Of a stretch of 64,000 nt of DNA, positions 46,901-54,831 are shown piece by piece. The stretch covers positions 71,568 through 135,567 of the forward strand of contig CACWSG010000004.1 in assembly GCA_902763535.1 (NCBI GenBank), given 5' to 3'. The position numbers and the translations under genes are program-made. Every line of letters begins with the position of its first letter. Within the stretch, counting starts at the first letter, position 1. The notes beneath the pieces were generated by a model. That model was not told where the DNA came from. It saw only the letters and a list, made by a program, of their open reading frames with translations, and searched no databases. This DNA comes from an uncultured Pseudomonadota bacterium. GTDB lineage: Bacteria; Pseudomonadota; Alphaproteobacteria; RF32; CAG-239.

Positions 46901-47732
46901 GCAAATTGACAAGATGTTGGGAATAAACGGTGGCGTTGACATTGATAAGGATAATCCTTGGAATTCAAAAATTAAAGTCAGCGGCACATGGAAGGAGAAT
47001 GGAGTAGATACTGACAATGTATCGGTTGGTACCGTTCGTATGACTGCTCAAATGTGGCATGAATCTCTGAACGGCAACTATGGTTCGCACACGGTTGCTC
47101 AGAACATTGATGCTGATAAGTTGATTGAAAATGCTCAAAATATTAAATACTCTCATAGTGAAAACGGTCAAGACTACTATGATACCGGTATAACCGATAA
47201 AAAGGGCAATGCTGTTCGTTTTGCAGTTCCGTCACCAGTCAACATTAATATGGATGCAGAAATTGTTGCCGGAGAGACTTCGGATGGCGGAAGAGAGTAT
47301 GCTTGCCAAACCACGGATGGTAGCAGCGTAATTATCAAGTTGAAAGGCAATAGTGTTACTATCAGTGATGAAGATGGTCGTCAAGGTGTGATTATTGCTC
47401 CTCAAGATCGTGCTCCTTTAACTGAGGCAATCAATCAAGATTTGGCAGCTTTGCCTGAAAATGATATAAATAAAGGCGGAAAGGTTGATTTGAATCCGGA
47501 TCGCAACTCTCCGCAGGCGGCCTACGAGCACTCTCGTTATCCTGATTTGGTTCCGTTTGGTAATCAGGAGCCTGAGCCGCAAGCCGCACCGCAAAACAAT
47601 GGAAATCAGCGAGACTATTTCCAAGAGCATTTCCATCCCGGTCGCTATGGTAATACCCCTGATGCGGCCAAGAACACCGCTTCAATGGATTTGGCTATGA
47701 TGGTCAGAAACACTACCAGAGGTGGTAAATAA
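43947..47732 (+). CDS. 1261-residue protein, unknown, with internal hydrophobic segments
   Basis: AAGGAGCGAAAGTT precedes the ATG. There is no signal peptide. Residues 1-400 are charged and helical; a Lys-rich stretch (FFKTMKQGWKQATKDGGWKRVLG) leads into Gly/Ala-rich hydrophobic segments at about 424-452, 513-545 and 588-620 that could insert in a membrane. Next comes an acidic linker (EQENPEVEKTPEQIEQEAKEA), then a hydrophilic domain, a short tandem repeat at about 890-915 (VIETPVIETPIIETPV) and a C-terminus rich in N, D, P and H (DYFQEHFHPGRYGNTP). I recognise no domain. It is monocistronic with a strong promoter and own terminator, implying high expression. A secreted effector or large scaffold are both possible; neither is shown. 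Confidence 0.7.
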   Translation: MSLRTEDELNGMSIREVYGLWKEANEAEKKYISDYMESRVLTVSSSDKLEDINGDFLGEYELAAAIKIAYNNKSGKAPKEVLTLVGAAIKSVEGDRNISSLQKNLRMNALIEAQSVLNSGVSGVSENSKKNGNIIAANLKNKKSDDLLPEEIKDFNDADETGGLDNVDPAVVEQLRREIAKLTNFNKVDGKTIETNDNVLADIIGGLYNERLFDKIKVKLKFAEGEEGKEGYVETSLEQAEQLEEVLKHNAALRATYDALSDKDFYKKYQSYLKIMDEDYDSARKMQGEIIEYFQDKIALNYQRSLILARITTLDSDELLDKVTINRKTGRASYQKDDAHIVKVISDVEEAIRDGKEIEVNPHTVGMDTYDMELENAQVSQALKTKNVLDKAKEKMKFFKTMKQGWKQATKDGGWKRVLGRGFVNVGVFGVSAAAISTGSAALIIPGAVAYAGWTYVNAKMMPVYDHIKAKLRNGDKLSRKERRKYIKENWKANKDEVYAQTRFKKRSNFRVSEGAVVAGVAGVTSFVAGPLWSRLARQGVMLGGKGITLGQTAIAEKKSKEQYLEDGHRRLAQYKEIKALESQKTQDIVTLGAVVAGAAYVDSGAAASVNNAVIGALGLEDKIASLQNLLPSGKNTAGANQAGDEAAPADGDNQSNNGAEQENPEVEKTPEQIEQEAKEARWADNQAKLLQEAGDNHNFGTDPKQFDGYTLKMYNAAGKFSTAQHDAWLQNFADGKIDSRPEGMSPMQYIRAYELLEAFGHDAAGHPDAEVVKAIRMDLNCDDDYVPTPEMNERIKEVLGKVVFENKSRLVIIQKGDCLVEYNEYGHMGYMDAQKCGYKQVVLDDGRTAITKSTLTLNRIKGMEVANIDCDGKTVGISKIVQVRPMPCDNQPVIEERVIETPVIETPIIETPVREPQNFAVAPSNDIHFESEIPGTADEIQIHSSKGNSLQIDRKTATESLLALHSDVADSLKASEDITVEQLKQIDKMLGINGGVDIDKDNPWNSKIKVSGTWKENGVDTDNVSVGTVRMTAQMWHESLNGNYGSHTVAQNIDADKLIENAQNIKYSHSENGQDYYDTGITDKKGNAVRFAVPSPVNINMDAEIVAGETSDGGREYACQTTDGSSVIIKLKGNSVTISDEDGRQGVIIAPQDRAPLTEAINQDLAALPENDINKGGKVDLNPDRNSPQAAYEHSRYPDLVPFGNQEPEPQAAPQNNGNQRDYFQEHFHPGRYGNTPDAAKNTASMDLAMMVRNTTRGGK
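46625..46690 (+). repeat. Short in-frame tandem repeat (VIETP units)
   Basis: The unit ATTGAAACACCGGTT is repeated three times in a row with one variant (ATT for GTT), preceded by a partial copy (ATTGAAGAACGTGTT), inside the 1261-residue gene. It encodes a Pro-rich spacer. Confidence 0.8.
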
Positions 47733-47748
47733 CCTCAAAAAAACATAA

Positions 47749-47777
47749 AAAAGAGAGGAACTTCCTCTCTTTTTTTT
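47749..47777 (+). terminator. Rho-independent terminator after the 1261-residue gene
   Basis: AAGAGAGGAA / TTCCTCTCTT (47751-47771) followed by six or more T. Confidence 0.92.
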
Positions 47778-47789
47778 ATGGATGTTTCA

Positions 47790-47825
47790 AAAAAAATGCC
47801 GCTTTTTTAAGCGGCATTAAATTTT
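47790..47825 (-). terminator. Rho-independent terminator for hxlR
   Basis: AATGCCGCTT / AAGCGGCATT (47795-47804, 47809-47818), loop TTTT; on the minus strand a T run follows. T runs occur on the plus strand as well, so it could act both ways. Confidence 0.88.
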
Positions 47826-47838
47826 TTTAGATTGGCTA

Positions 47839-48180
47839 TCAGCTCAGAGTTTCGATTCCCAACATCATATTTTCGCGATATTCCGCACCCCAAGCCGCCA
47901 TCGATTCGATAACCGGTTGCAAGGCAAAACCGATTGTCGTCAAAGTATATTCTACTTTGGGAGGAATTTGCGCATAAACTTTGCGGATTACCAACCCTTT
48001 TTCTTCCAAAACCCGCAAATTAGATGTCAAAACTTTCTGGGTAATATCACCCAATGACTTTTTCAGTTCACCAAAACGTTTAGTGCCGTCCATCAAATTT
48101 TGGATAATTTGCATTTTCCAACGATCGCCGATTAATTTTACGGTCATTTCCGCTAAGTATTTCTGCACATCATCAATCAT
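47839..48180 (-). CDS. HxlR-family transcriptional regulator
   Basis: 113 residues from ATG 48180 (GGGAG seven bases upstream; the in-frame 48210 start lacks this). Winged helix-turn-helix: KLIGDRWKMQIIQNLMDGTKRFGELKKSLGDITQKVLTSNLRVLEEKGLV is the diagnostic HxlR block, shown here only as a pattern from about residue 12 to 62, followed by the wing and PPKVEYTLTTIGFALQPVI. No Cys is present, so it is not a thiol-redox sensor of the YodB/HypR kind. It is divergent from fadL and probably binds the palindrome at 48237. Confidence 0.93.
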   Translation of the reverse strand: MIDDVQKYLAEMTVKLIGDRWKMQIIQNLMDGTKRFGELKKSLGDITQKVLTSNLRVLEEKGLVIRKVYAQIPPKVEYTLTTIGFALQPVIESMAAWGAEYRENMMLGIETLS

Positions 48181-48236
48181 ATAATATCTCCCTAGGCATC
48201 CCAAAAACATTCATTGGTTACTATAAAGAAACTGTC

Positions 48237-48250
48237 GCACTTATAAGTGC
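48237..48250. promoter_or_regulatory. Perfect 14-bp palindrome, candidate HxlR operator
   Basis: GCACTTATAAGTGC reads the same on both strands. It lies in the 150-base divergent region between hxlR and fadL, five bases before the fadL -35. HxlR-family dimers bind short palindromes of this type near their own genes. Confidence 0.55.
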
Positions 48251-48254
48251 CTAC

Positions 48255-48284
48255 TTTACATATATAACTGCCTTTTGCTATAAA
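48255..48284 (+). promoter_or_regulatory. Promoter of fadL
   Basis: TTTACA (48255-48260), 18 bases, TATAAA (48279-48284) with TGC directly before it (extended -10). The start codon is 47 bases downstream. Confidence 0.5.
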
Positions 48285-48330
48285 TTGCAACAGAATTTTT
48301 GATTCTGTAACCAACAAAGGAAATAAATAG

Positions 48331-49530
48331 ATGAAAAAACTTATATTTGGCGCGTCTCTTTTAGCGCTCGGATTGGCTGGCAATGCACAGGCTGCCGGTT
48401 ATCAATTGAATGAATATTCCATCACCGGTTTAGGTCGTGCTTGGGCCGGTGCCGGTATTATGGGCGATGACTATTCAGCTCTGGCTAACAATCCTGCCGG
48501 TATGACTTTGGTAAAACGTTCCGGTATGTCTGCCAGCTTTACTGAAGTTGAGGAGTATTCTAAAATTAAAGGTGAGGGAGCTGATGCTGGAAAAAGCACC
48601 AAAATGCACTATGGTGTGCCATTGCCCTCAGTTTTCGGACAATGGAATGTTAATGACAAATTGTTCTTAGGTGCTGGCTACTATGTTCCGTTCGGGCTTT
48701 CAGCTAACCACAAAAAAGGTAGTTTTATTAGCCCCATTGCGCGCAAATCTGAGTTAGAAGTTATGGATACCGCTTTGGCTGCCGCTTACAAGGTAACTGA
48801 CAAGTTGTCTTTGGGTGCCACTTTGATTTATCGTTATATTCATGGTAATATGACATTTGGTCAAGGAATCAACGGTTATGACTTGGACGGTTGGACTTGG
48901 ACCGGCAATTTTGGTGTTATGTATGAATTTTCACCGGATACCCGCGTTGGTTTGAGCTATCGCATGAAGAGCAAACAAACCGTTAAGGGCGATTTAACTT
49001 TAGGTAATTTCGTTTTTGATGATGGTCGCGCCTCTCCGGATTTGCCTTCCAGTATCATCTTATCGGGTTATCACAAACTCAACGATAAGTTAGGTTTGTC
49101 GGCATCCGCTAAATGGACGCATTGGGCAGTATTTAAGCACTTTATTATGACATCTCCGACAGCGGCGAATAGCGGTATACCGGTAGTAGCTGCGGCTGGT
49201 TATGTTGATCACCCTTATGAGTATCGTGATTCTTGGACCATTTCAGCCGGTGCTGATGTTTATTTGAATGACAAATGGACTTGGCGCTTTGGTACGGCTT
49301 ATGACCAATCTCCGGTTAAGAGCGTAGCTCATCGTTCCAACCGTATTCCTGATGTTAACCGTATTTGGTTGACCACCGGTCTTAGCTATGAAGCCAAAAA
49401 TTGGCAAGTCGATTTGGGCTATGCACACCTCTTCATGAGTAAAGGTCATACAACAGCTCAAATGGGTGTTCCGGCCGAGTATAACAGCCACTCCAATATG
49501 TATGGCTTGAATGTTCAGTATAAGTTCTAA
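48331..49530 (+). CDS. fadL: FadL/TodX-family outer-membrane transporter
   Basis: 399 residues with signal peptide (1-21, NAQA-AG). The mature N-terminus AGYQLNEYSITGLGRAWAGAG and SALANNPAGMTLVKR (the NPAG motif) are hallmarks of the FadL family, which imports long-chain fatty acids or hydrophobic compounds through a 14-strand barrel. Later segments alternate as beta strands and the chain ends in aromatic F (LNVQYKF), as outer-membrane barrels do. Regulated perhaps by the divergent HxlR. Own terminator at 49548. Confidence 0.93.
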   Translation: MKKLIFGASLLALGLAGNAQAAGYQLNEYSITGLGRAWAGAGIMGDDYSALANNPAGMTLVKRSGMSASFTEVEEYSKIKGEGADAGKSTKMHYGVPLPSVFGQWNVNDKLFLGAGYYVPFGLSANHKKGSFISPIARKSELEVMDTALAAAYKVTDKLSLGATLIYRYIHGNMTFGQGINGYDLDGWTWTGNFGVMYEFSPDTRVGLSYRMKSKQTVKGDLTLGNFVFDDGRASPDLPSSIILSGYHKLNDKLGLSASAKWTHWAVFKHFIMTSPTAANSGIPVVAAAGYVDHPYEYRDSWTISAGADVYLNDKWTWRFGTAYDQSPVKSVAHRSNRIPDVNRIWLTTGLSYEAKNWQVDLGYAHLFMSKGHTTAQMGVPAEYNSHSNMYGLNVQYKF

Positions 49531-49547
49531 TTGAACCTCAAAATTAA

Positions 49548-49579
49548 AAAAACTCTCCTTGCTCAAGGGGAGTTTTTTT
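49548..49579 (+). terminator. Rho-independent terminator after fadL
   Basis: ACTCTCC / GGGGAGT (one T-G pair) around TTGCTCAA, with A run before and seven T after. Confidence 0.88.
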
Positions 49580-49603
49580 GTGTCTGTTAATATCTCGAAG
49601 TAA

Positions 49604-49678
49604 ATAGTTAACTATCAAAAAAATATAGGTTAAAAATAAATCTAAGGGGAAAACGGTCGAATACAAAATTCGTGCCGT
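49604..49678 (+). promoter_or_regulatory. Palindrome and hairpin in the fliF upstream region
   Basis: ATAGTTAACTAT (49604-49615) is a perfect palindrome. Downstream, ACGG-T-CGAAT pairs with ATTCG-TG-CCGT (49653-49662 with 49668-49678), loop ACAAA, in the presumed 5' leader of the flagellar operon. No T run follows, so it is not a terminator. No sigma-54 -24/-12 element was found. They could be operator and leader structure for the operon. Confidence 0.35.
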
Positions 49679-49708
49679 GTAGTTATGTTTGAATAGATTG
49701 GGGAATCT

Positions 49709-51328
49709 ATGAATAATATATTGCAGTCAATCAAAAATATGTCGCCGTCGAAAATTGCTTCGATTGCGGCGATAATGATTTTTTTAATCAGTTTCTTTGT
49801 TTATGTTATTGTACAAATCGGCGCCAAGGAATATTCAGTGCTCTACACCGATTTGGATATGGAAGATGCCAAGCAGATAACGGCTCGTCTTGATACTTTT
49901 AACATAAAATATCAATTAGCCAAAAATGGTACCGAAGTTTTGGTTCCCACTGACGAAGTTAATAAAATGCGCGTTGAGACGGCAGACATTGCAGTTTATT
50001 CCAAAGGTTCCAATGTCGGTTATGAAGTTTTTGATAAATCCGATACTTTGGGCGCTACCAACTTTGTGCAAAATGTCAATTTGTTGCGCGCTTTGGAGGG
50101 CGAACTTGCCCGCACGATTCGTACGGTTGATAACATTCGTTCGGCTCGAGTTCATTTGGTTATGCCAAAACGCGAGCTGTTTTCTCGTGAGGAACAAACC
50201 CCCAGTGCTTCCGTGGTCATCAAAACCAAAGAAGGTGCTTTGAGCTTGCAAAATATCCAATCTATTCAAAAGATTGTTGCCGCTGCCGTTCCAAAGCTTG
50301 ATGTTAAAAATGTGGCAATCGTCGATTCTAACGGCAATTTGCTGACAGAGTTCAATGAAGAGCAAAATGACATTGTTAAAAATGCCAACAAAGACAAAAT
50401 GCGTATTGATCAAGAGCGCAAAATGGCTCAAAAAATTCAGCAGTTGTTGGAAAAGACTCTCGGTGCCGGCAAAGTTCAGGCTCAGGTAAATATTGAGATG
50501 GATTTTGATGAAATTGTCACCAATGAAGAAATTTATGATCCTGACAGTCAGGTTGTTCGTTCAACCGCCACCATTTCTGAACAGGGCGTTTCCACAACTC
50601 AGGATGGTACGGTTACCGTTGCTCAAAATATTCCCAATGGCGACAGCCAACTCAATTCCGAGGGTGTGCGCGATTCTTCCTCAAAGGTTGAAGAAACCAT
50701 TAACTATGAAATATCCAAAGTTATTCGTAATAAGGTTAAAAACACCGGCACTATTCGCCGTTTGACTGCTGCGGTATTGGTTGACGGAGTTTATGAAAAA
50801 GATGCCGAAGGTAATCAAGTCTATCGCAAACGCTCTGATGAGGAAATGGAACAAATCGTTGCCTTGGTAAAATCGGCAGTCGGCTATGATGCCAACCGCG
50901 GCGATATGGTTGAAGTCGAAAACTTGCGTTTTGCTACTTTGAGTAATGCGGTTGCTGAAAAAGGCGAGATGATGTATCTCGGATTTACCAAAGCTGAGTT
51001 GATGCGTATTGCCGAAGGTTTGGGCGTAGCTATTGTTGCTATTTTGGTAATTTTGTTGGTAATTCGTCCGCTCATCAACAATGCTTTCGAAGTGTCTTCC
51101 AACAACAATGCCGAACGGCTCATTTCCTCCGGCGATGCCGAAGACAATTTGTTGTTGTCAAACTTCCTCAGCGACAATTTTGATGAATCAGCCGAGGAAT
51201 TGGTCAATATGAATAAGGTCGATGGTCGTATTAAGGTTTCATCGCTTAAAAAACTTAATAATACGGTTGAGAAAAATCCGGCTGCTGCCGTCAATGTAAT
51301 TCGTTCATGGTTGTATAGTGATAATTAG
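49709..51328 (+). CDS. fliF: FliF, flagellar MS-ring protein
   Basis: 539 residues. Two membrane helices (about 17-37 and 430-455) enclose a periplasmic region containing the YscJ/FliF ring-building motifs (YSVLYTDLDMEDAKQITARL, LRALEGELARTIRTVDNIRSARVHLVMP, VAAAVPKLDVKNVAIVDSNGNLL). The C-terminal tail (VSSLKKLNNTVEKNPAAAVNVIRSWLY) is the FliG-binding site. GGGGA precedes the ATG. First gene of a unit that continues to 60435 with gaps of at most 17 bases. Confidence 0.97.
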   Translation: MNNILQSIKNMSPSKIASIAAIMIFLISFFVYVIVQIGAKEYSVLYTDLDMEDAKQITARLDTFNIKYQLAKNGTEVLVPTDEVNKMRVETADIAVYSKGSNVGYEVFDKSDTLGATNFVQNVNLLRALEGELARTIRTVDNIRSARVHLVMPKRELFSREEQTPSASVVIKTKEGALSLQNIQSIQKIVAAAVPKLDVKNVAIVDSNGNLLTEFNEEQNDIVKNANKDKMRIDQERKMAQKIQQLLEKTLGAGKVQAQVNIEMDFDEIVTNEEIYDPDSQVVRSTATISEQGVSTTQDGTVTVAQNIPNGDSQLNSEGVRDSSSKVEETINYEISKVIRNKVKNTGTIRRLTAAVLVDGVYEKDAEGNQVYRKRSDEEMEQIVALVKSAVGYDANRGDMVEVENLRFATLSNAVAEKGEMMYLGFTKAELMRIAEGLGVAIVAILVILLVIRPLINNAFEVSSNNNAERLISSGDAEDNLLLSNFLSDNFDESAEELVNMNKVDGRIKVSSLKKLNNTVEKNPAAAVNVIRSWLYSDN

Positions 51329-51339
51329 GGAATAACCTT

Positions 51340-52362
51340 ATGAAGCAAAATGTTATTGATGATTATAATCTTCTTTCCGGTCAGCAAAAAGCGGCAATCT
51401 TGGTAATGTCGCTTGATGAGGAACGTTCATCGACACTGTTTTCGTTGATGGATGAGGAAGAAATAAAAGAACTTTCCGTCATAATGGTGTCATTAGGTAA
51501 GGTTAATTCGAATATTATAGAGCAATTGATAGCCGAATTTAATGAAAAGCTGAATACTACCGGCGGCTTGGTCGGTACCTATGAAAGCACTGAACGTTTG
51601 CTGGCCAAAACTCTTGATAAAGACAAAGTAAACGCAATTATGGAAGAGATACGCGGTCCGGCCGGACGCACCATGTGGGATAAGTTAGGTAATGTTAACG
51701 AGCATGTTTTGGCCAATTATCTCAAAAACGAATATCCGCAAACCATTGCCGTTATTCTTTCTAAAATTAAGGCTGAGCACGCTGCTAAAGTAATTGCTTT
51801 GTTTCCTGAGAATTTTGCCATGGAAATTGTTATGCGTATGTTGCGCATGGATTCTGTGCAAAAAGATGTTATGGACAGTTTGGAAACCACATTGCGTAAA
51901 GAATTTATGAGCACCTTGTCAAAATCTACCCGACGTGATGCTCATGAGCTGATTGCCGATATTTTCAACTCTCTTGACCGCAACACCGAAAATCGCTTTA
52001 TGGAAGCTTTGGAAGAGCGCAATCGTGAAAGTGCCGAACGCGTTAAAGCTTTGATGTTTACCTTTGAAGACCTCAATCGTATTGACTCGCAAGGTATTCA
52101 AGTATTGTTGCGCAGTGTTGATAAAGATAAGTTGGCAGTAGCTTTGAAGGGTGCTTCCGAGACCTTGAAAGAGTTGTTCTTCAATAATATGTCAACTCGT
52201 GCCGGAAAAATCATCAAAGAAGATATGGATGCAATGGGACCGGTCAGAATGCGTGATGTTGAAGAAGCTCAGCAATACATTGTTACTACGGCCAAAGATT
52301 TGGCTAACCGCAATGAAATTGTGGTTTCCGAGGGTAAAGAAAGCGATGAGCTGGTATATTAG
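51340..52362 (+). CDS. fliG: FliG, rotor switch protein
   Basis: 340 residues with N-terminal (FliF-binding: LSGQQKAAILVMSLDEERSS), middle and C-terminal armadillo-like domains. The EHPQTIA motif region reads NEYPQTIAVILSKIKAEHAAKV, and the C-terminal torque helix region contains LMFTFEDLNRIDSQGIQVLLRSVDKDKLAVALKGA with charged residues that face the stator. It starts 11 bases after fliF. Length is normal. Confidence 0.97.
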   Translation: MKQNVIDDYNLLSGQQKAAILVMSLDEERSSTLFSLMDEEEIKELSVIMVSLGKVNSNIIEQLIAEFNEKLNTTGGLVGTYESTERLLAKTLDKDKVNAIMEEIRGPAGRTMWDKLGNVNEHVLANYLKNEYPQTIAVILSKIKAEHAAKVIALFPENFAMEIVMRMLRMDSVQKDVMDSLETTLRKEFMSTLSKSTRRDAHELIADIFNSLDRNTENRFMEALEERNRESAERVKALMFTFEDLNRIDSQGIQVLLRSVDKDKLAVALKGASETLKELFFNNMSTRAGKIIKEDMDAMGPVRMRDVEEAQQYIVTTAKDLANRNEIVVSEGKESDELVY

Positions 52363-52379
52363 TCAAAGGCGTGAGTTAA

Positions 52380-53147
52380 GTGGCGGAATATCGAAAATAT
52401 ATGTTTGATAATTTTGTAATCGGAGGCGCTGCCAAAGAAGTTGCTTCTTCCGATGAAACCCCCGCTGCCGCTGATGACAATATCAAGCAGACAGCAACGG
52501 AAGTTGCTGCACCGGTTGAAGAAGAAGTTACAAATGATGAAGAAATTTCAATCGTTGAACCCGAGCCGGAAGAAGAATATACCACCAGTCCGATGTCGGA
52601 GTTTATGTTCTCGCAGGATGATTTGGATGATGCTGTCGCCAAGGCCAAGGAAGAGGCTTATGCTCAAGGTTTGTTAGCTGCGCAAAACAACGATACCAAC
52701 CGCCAAAACACATTATTAGAAGAAATTAAAAATCAATTATCATTAGTTTTTGCTGAAAGTCAGCAGTCAAGTGAAACACAAGAATTAAATGCTTTAAGAT
52801 TTTTGGCAGCCGCTTTGCACAAATTATTGCCCAGCTTGGAAAAGATTGACGGCATATCAGAAATAAAACAATTTTTGGATGACAATTTTGCCCAACTCAG
52901 CTCGCAAAAGTCTTTGGCATTTTTCTTTCATCCCGATGCGGCAAAACAGGCCGCACCGCTGATTGAAAAGCTGGCGGCACATCATGATTTTGAAGGCAAA
53001 ATATCAATCCATAAAGACGATAATTTAGGTCTTTCGGATTGTCGTATAGAATGGAAGGACGGTTATGCTGAACGCAATACCGCCAAATTATTGGAAAAAT
53101 TACAGGAATTATTGAATAACAATCAACAAGAGAGGGAAAATGGATAA
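52380..53147 (+). CDS. fliH: FliH-like flagellar export regulator (FlbE type)
   Basis: 255 residues starting at GTG 52380 (AAAGG ten bases upstream). Starts MAEYRKYMFDNFVI, typical of alphaproteobacterial FliH/FlbE, then an acidic Pro/Glu-rich linker (about 20-75), a helical segment (DDLDDAVAKAKEEAYAQGLLAA) and a C-terminal domain. It probably restrains the export ATPase FliI, whose gene is not in the window. The end overlaps fliN by 8 bases. Between fliG and fliN it matches the Caulobacter fliF operon order. Confidence 0.85.
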   Translation: MAEYRKYMFDNFVIGGAAKEVASSDETPAAADDNIKQTATEVAAPVEEEVTNDEEISIVEPEPEEEYTTSPMSEFMFSQDDLDDAVAKAKEEAYAQGLLAAQNNDTNRQNTLLEEIKNQLSLVFAESQQSSETQELNALRFLAAALHKLLPSLEKIDGISEIKQFLDDNFAQLSSQKSLAFFFHPDAAKQAAPLIEKLAAHHDFEGKISIHKDDNLGLSDCRIEWKDGYAERNTAKLLEKLQELLNNNQQERENG

Positions 53148-53496
53148 TCAATTGGATTTAGATGAATTGAGCGAAACATCTTCAATGGATGATGAGCCCA
53201 TATTGCGTAAAGAAGTTGGTATGGATGATTTTGATATTCCGACTTCGACATCTGATTTGGAAGCAGTGTACAACATTCCGGTCAAAGTATCAGCAGTTTT
53301 GGGCAAAACCAACATGAAGGTCAGCCAATTAATGAAATTGAATAAAGGTGCAATTATTGAGCTTGATCGCAAAGTCGGTGAAGCTGTTGATATTTATGTC
53401 AACAATTCTTTGGTTGCGCGCGGAGAGGTTGTTGTGGTAGATGACAAACTTGGCATTACCATGACCGAAATTGTTAAATCTGTCAACAAGGCTTAA
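53140..53496 (+). CDS. fliN: FliN, flagellar C-ring protein
   Basis: 118 residues: an acidic N-terminal extension (1-42) and a SpoA domain (about 43-116) with VYNIPVKVSAVLGKTNMKVSQLMKL, DRKVGEAVDIYVNN and VARGEVVVVDDKLGITMTEIV. It forms the lower part of the switch complex. Overlaps fliH by 8 bases. Confidence 0.95.
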   Translation: MDNQLDLDELSETSSMDDEPILRKEVGMDDFDIPTSTSDLEAVYNIPVKVSAVLGKTNMKVSQLMKLNKGAIIELDRKVGEAVDIYVNNSLVARGEVVVVDDKLGITMTEIVKSVNKA

Positions 53497-53499
53497 ACC

Positions 53500-54822
53500 A
53501 TGGAATTATTGATTGTCGGAGCACTAAACGGTCAAATCGGAGCAGCCAGCAAGATTGCCATAGCCAAAGGCGGGCAGGTAACCTTGGCCGATTCTGTCGA
53601 TAAAGCACTTGATATAATGCGTTCCGGCAAAGCGATAGAATTGGTGATGATAGATGTTACTTTGGATGTTTACAAACTTATCTCATCATTGACCAACGAG
53701 CGTATTAATGTTGCTGTTGTGGCTTGTGGCGTGGCTAATGATACATCATTGGCGGTTAAAGCAATCAAGGCCGGAGCTAAAGAGTATATCCCTCTGCCTC
53801 CTGATCCCGACTTGATTGGTGCAGTTTTAGCAGCGGCAACACGCGAAAATCACGCACTTATTTATGGTGATAAAAAGACCGAAGCGGTACTAAAAATGGC
53901 TAAACAAATAGCCCCATCAGATGCCAGCGTATTACTTACCGGCTCGTCGGGTACCGGTAAGGAAATTTTTTCGCGTTTTATTCATGATAATTCCAAACGC
54001 GCTTCCCGCCAGTTTGTGGCCGTAAACTGTGCCGCCATACCGGAAGCATTGTTGGAATCCGAGTTGTTCGGTTACGAAAAGGGAGCTTTTACCGGCGCAG
54101 TTGCCCGCCGTATCGGCAAATTTGAAGAAGCTTCCGGCGGAACATTGTTGCTTGATGAAATTTCGGAGATGGACATCTCTTTGCAAGCCAAGTTGTTGCG
54201 TGCAATTCAAGAAAAAGAAATTGATCGTTTGGGCGGCAAAGCTCCGATAAAAGTTGATACCCGTATTATTGCCACATCTAACCGCAATTTGGAAGAATGT
54301 GTGCAAAACGGCACTTTCCGTCAGGATTTGTATTATCGATTGAATGTTATTGCTTTGAATATTCCTGACCTGAAAGATCGTCCGGATGATATTATAGTTT
54401 TAGCCAAGCATTTTATCAAAAAATATTCCGAGGTGAACGAATTGCCGATGCGTGATCTGTCGGTTAAAGCTTCGGAGTTGTTGCTCAATTATTTGTGGCC
54501 GGGCAATGTTCGCGAATTGGAAAACACCATGCATCGCGCCGTATTAATGGCAAGCGGTGATGAAATTGATGAAAATGCCATCATTCTCAACAATCCCAAA
54601 GCTGTAAAAACTCCGCCGACGGCACAGGATAATACTCCCTCGCAGGTCGGGCAGACAGTGGCAAGCGTTGAGCGAAAACTGATTCTGGACACTTTGGAAA
54701 GCACTTCGTGGAATCGCACAACAGCCGCAATTTTGCTGGGTATATCGATTCGCACTTTGCGCAACAAACTCAAACAATATCAGGAAGAGGGCTATAATAT
54801 TCCTTCTTCTGCACAAGGATAG
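53500..54822 (+). CDS. flbD: FlbD, sigma-54-dependent flagellar regulator
   Basis: 440 residues. N-terminal receiver-like domain (1-118) with weak acidic pocket: FlbD proteins work without classical phosphorylation. AAA+ domain (about 125-355) with Walker A GSSGTGKE, the sigma-54 contact GAFTGA, Walker B LLLDEISEMD and RQDLYYRLNVIALNIPDL. C-terminal Fis-type helix-turn-helix (about 385-425: LILDTLESTSWNRTTAAILLG). It activates middle and late flagellar promoters with RpoN. Three bases after fliN. Confidence 0.93.
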   Translation: MELLIVGALNGQIGAASKIAIAKGGQVTLADSVDKALDIMRSGKAIELVMIDVTLDVYKLISSLTNERINVAVVACGVANDTSLAVKAIKAGAKEYIPLPPDPDLIGAVLAAATRENHALIYGDKKTEAVLKMAKQIAPSDASVLLTGSSGTGKEIFSRFIHDNSKRASRQFVAVNCAAIPEALLESELFGYEKGAFTGAVARRIGKFEEASGGTLLLDEISEMDISLQAKLLRAIQEKEIDRLGGKAPIKVDTRIIATSNRNLEECVQNGTFRQDLYYRLNVIALNIPDLKDRPDDIIVLAKHFIKKYSEVNELPMRDLSVKASELLLNYLWPGNVRELENTMHRAVLMASGDEIDENAIILNNPKAVKTPPTAQDNTPSQVGQTVASVERKLILDTLESTSWNRTTAAILLGISIRTLRNKLKQYQEEGYNIPSSAQG

Positions 54823-54831
54823 ACACAACCA

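Noticed and set aside
49653-49678. Cyclic-di-GMP (GEMM) riboswitch before fliF
   Set aside because: The hairpin is simple and lacks the conserved GEMM core and second stem; kept only as an unexplained leader hairpin.
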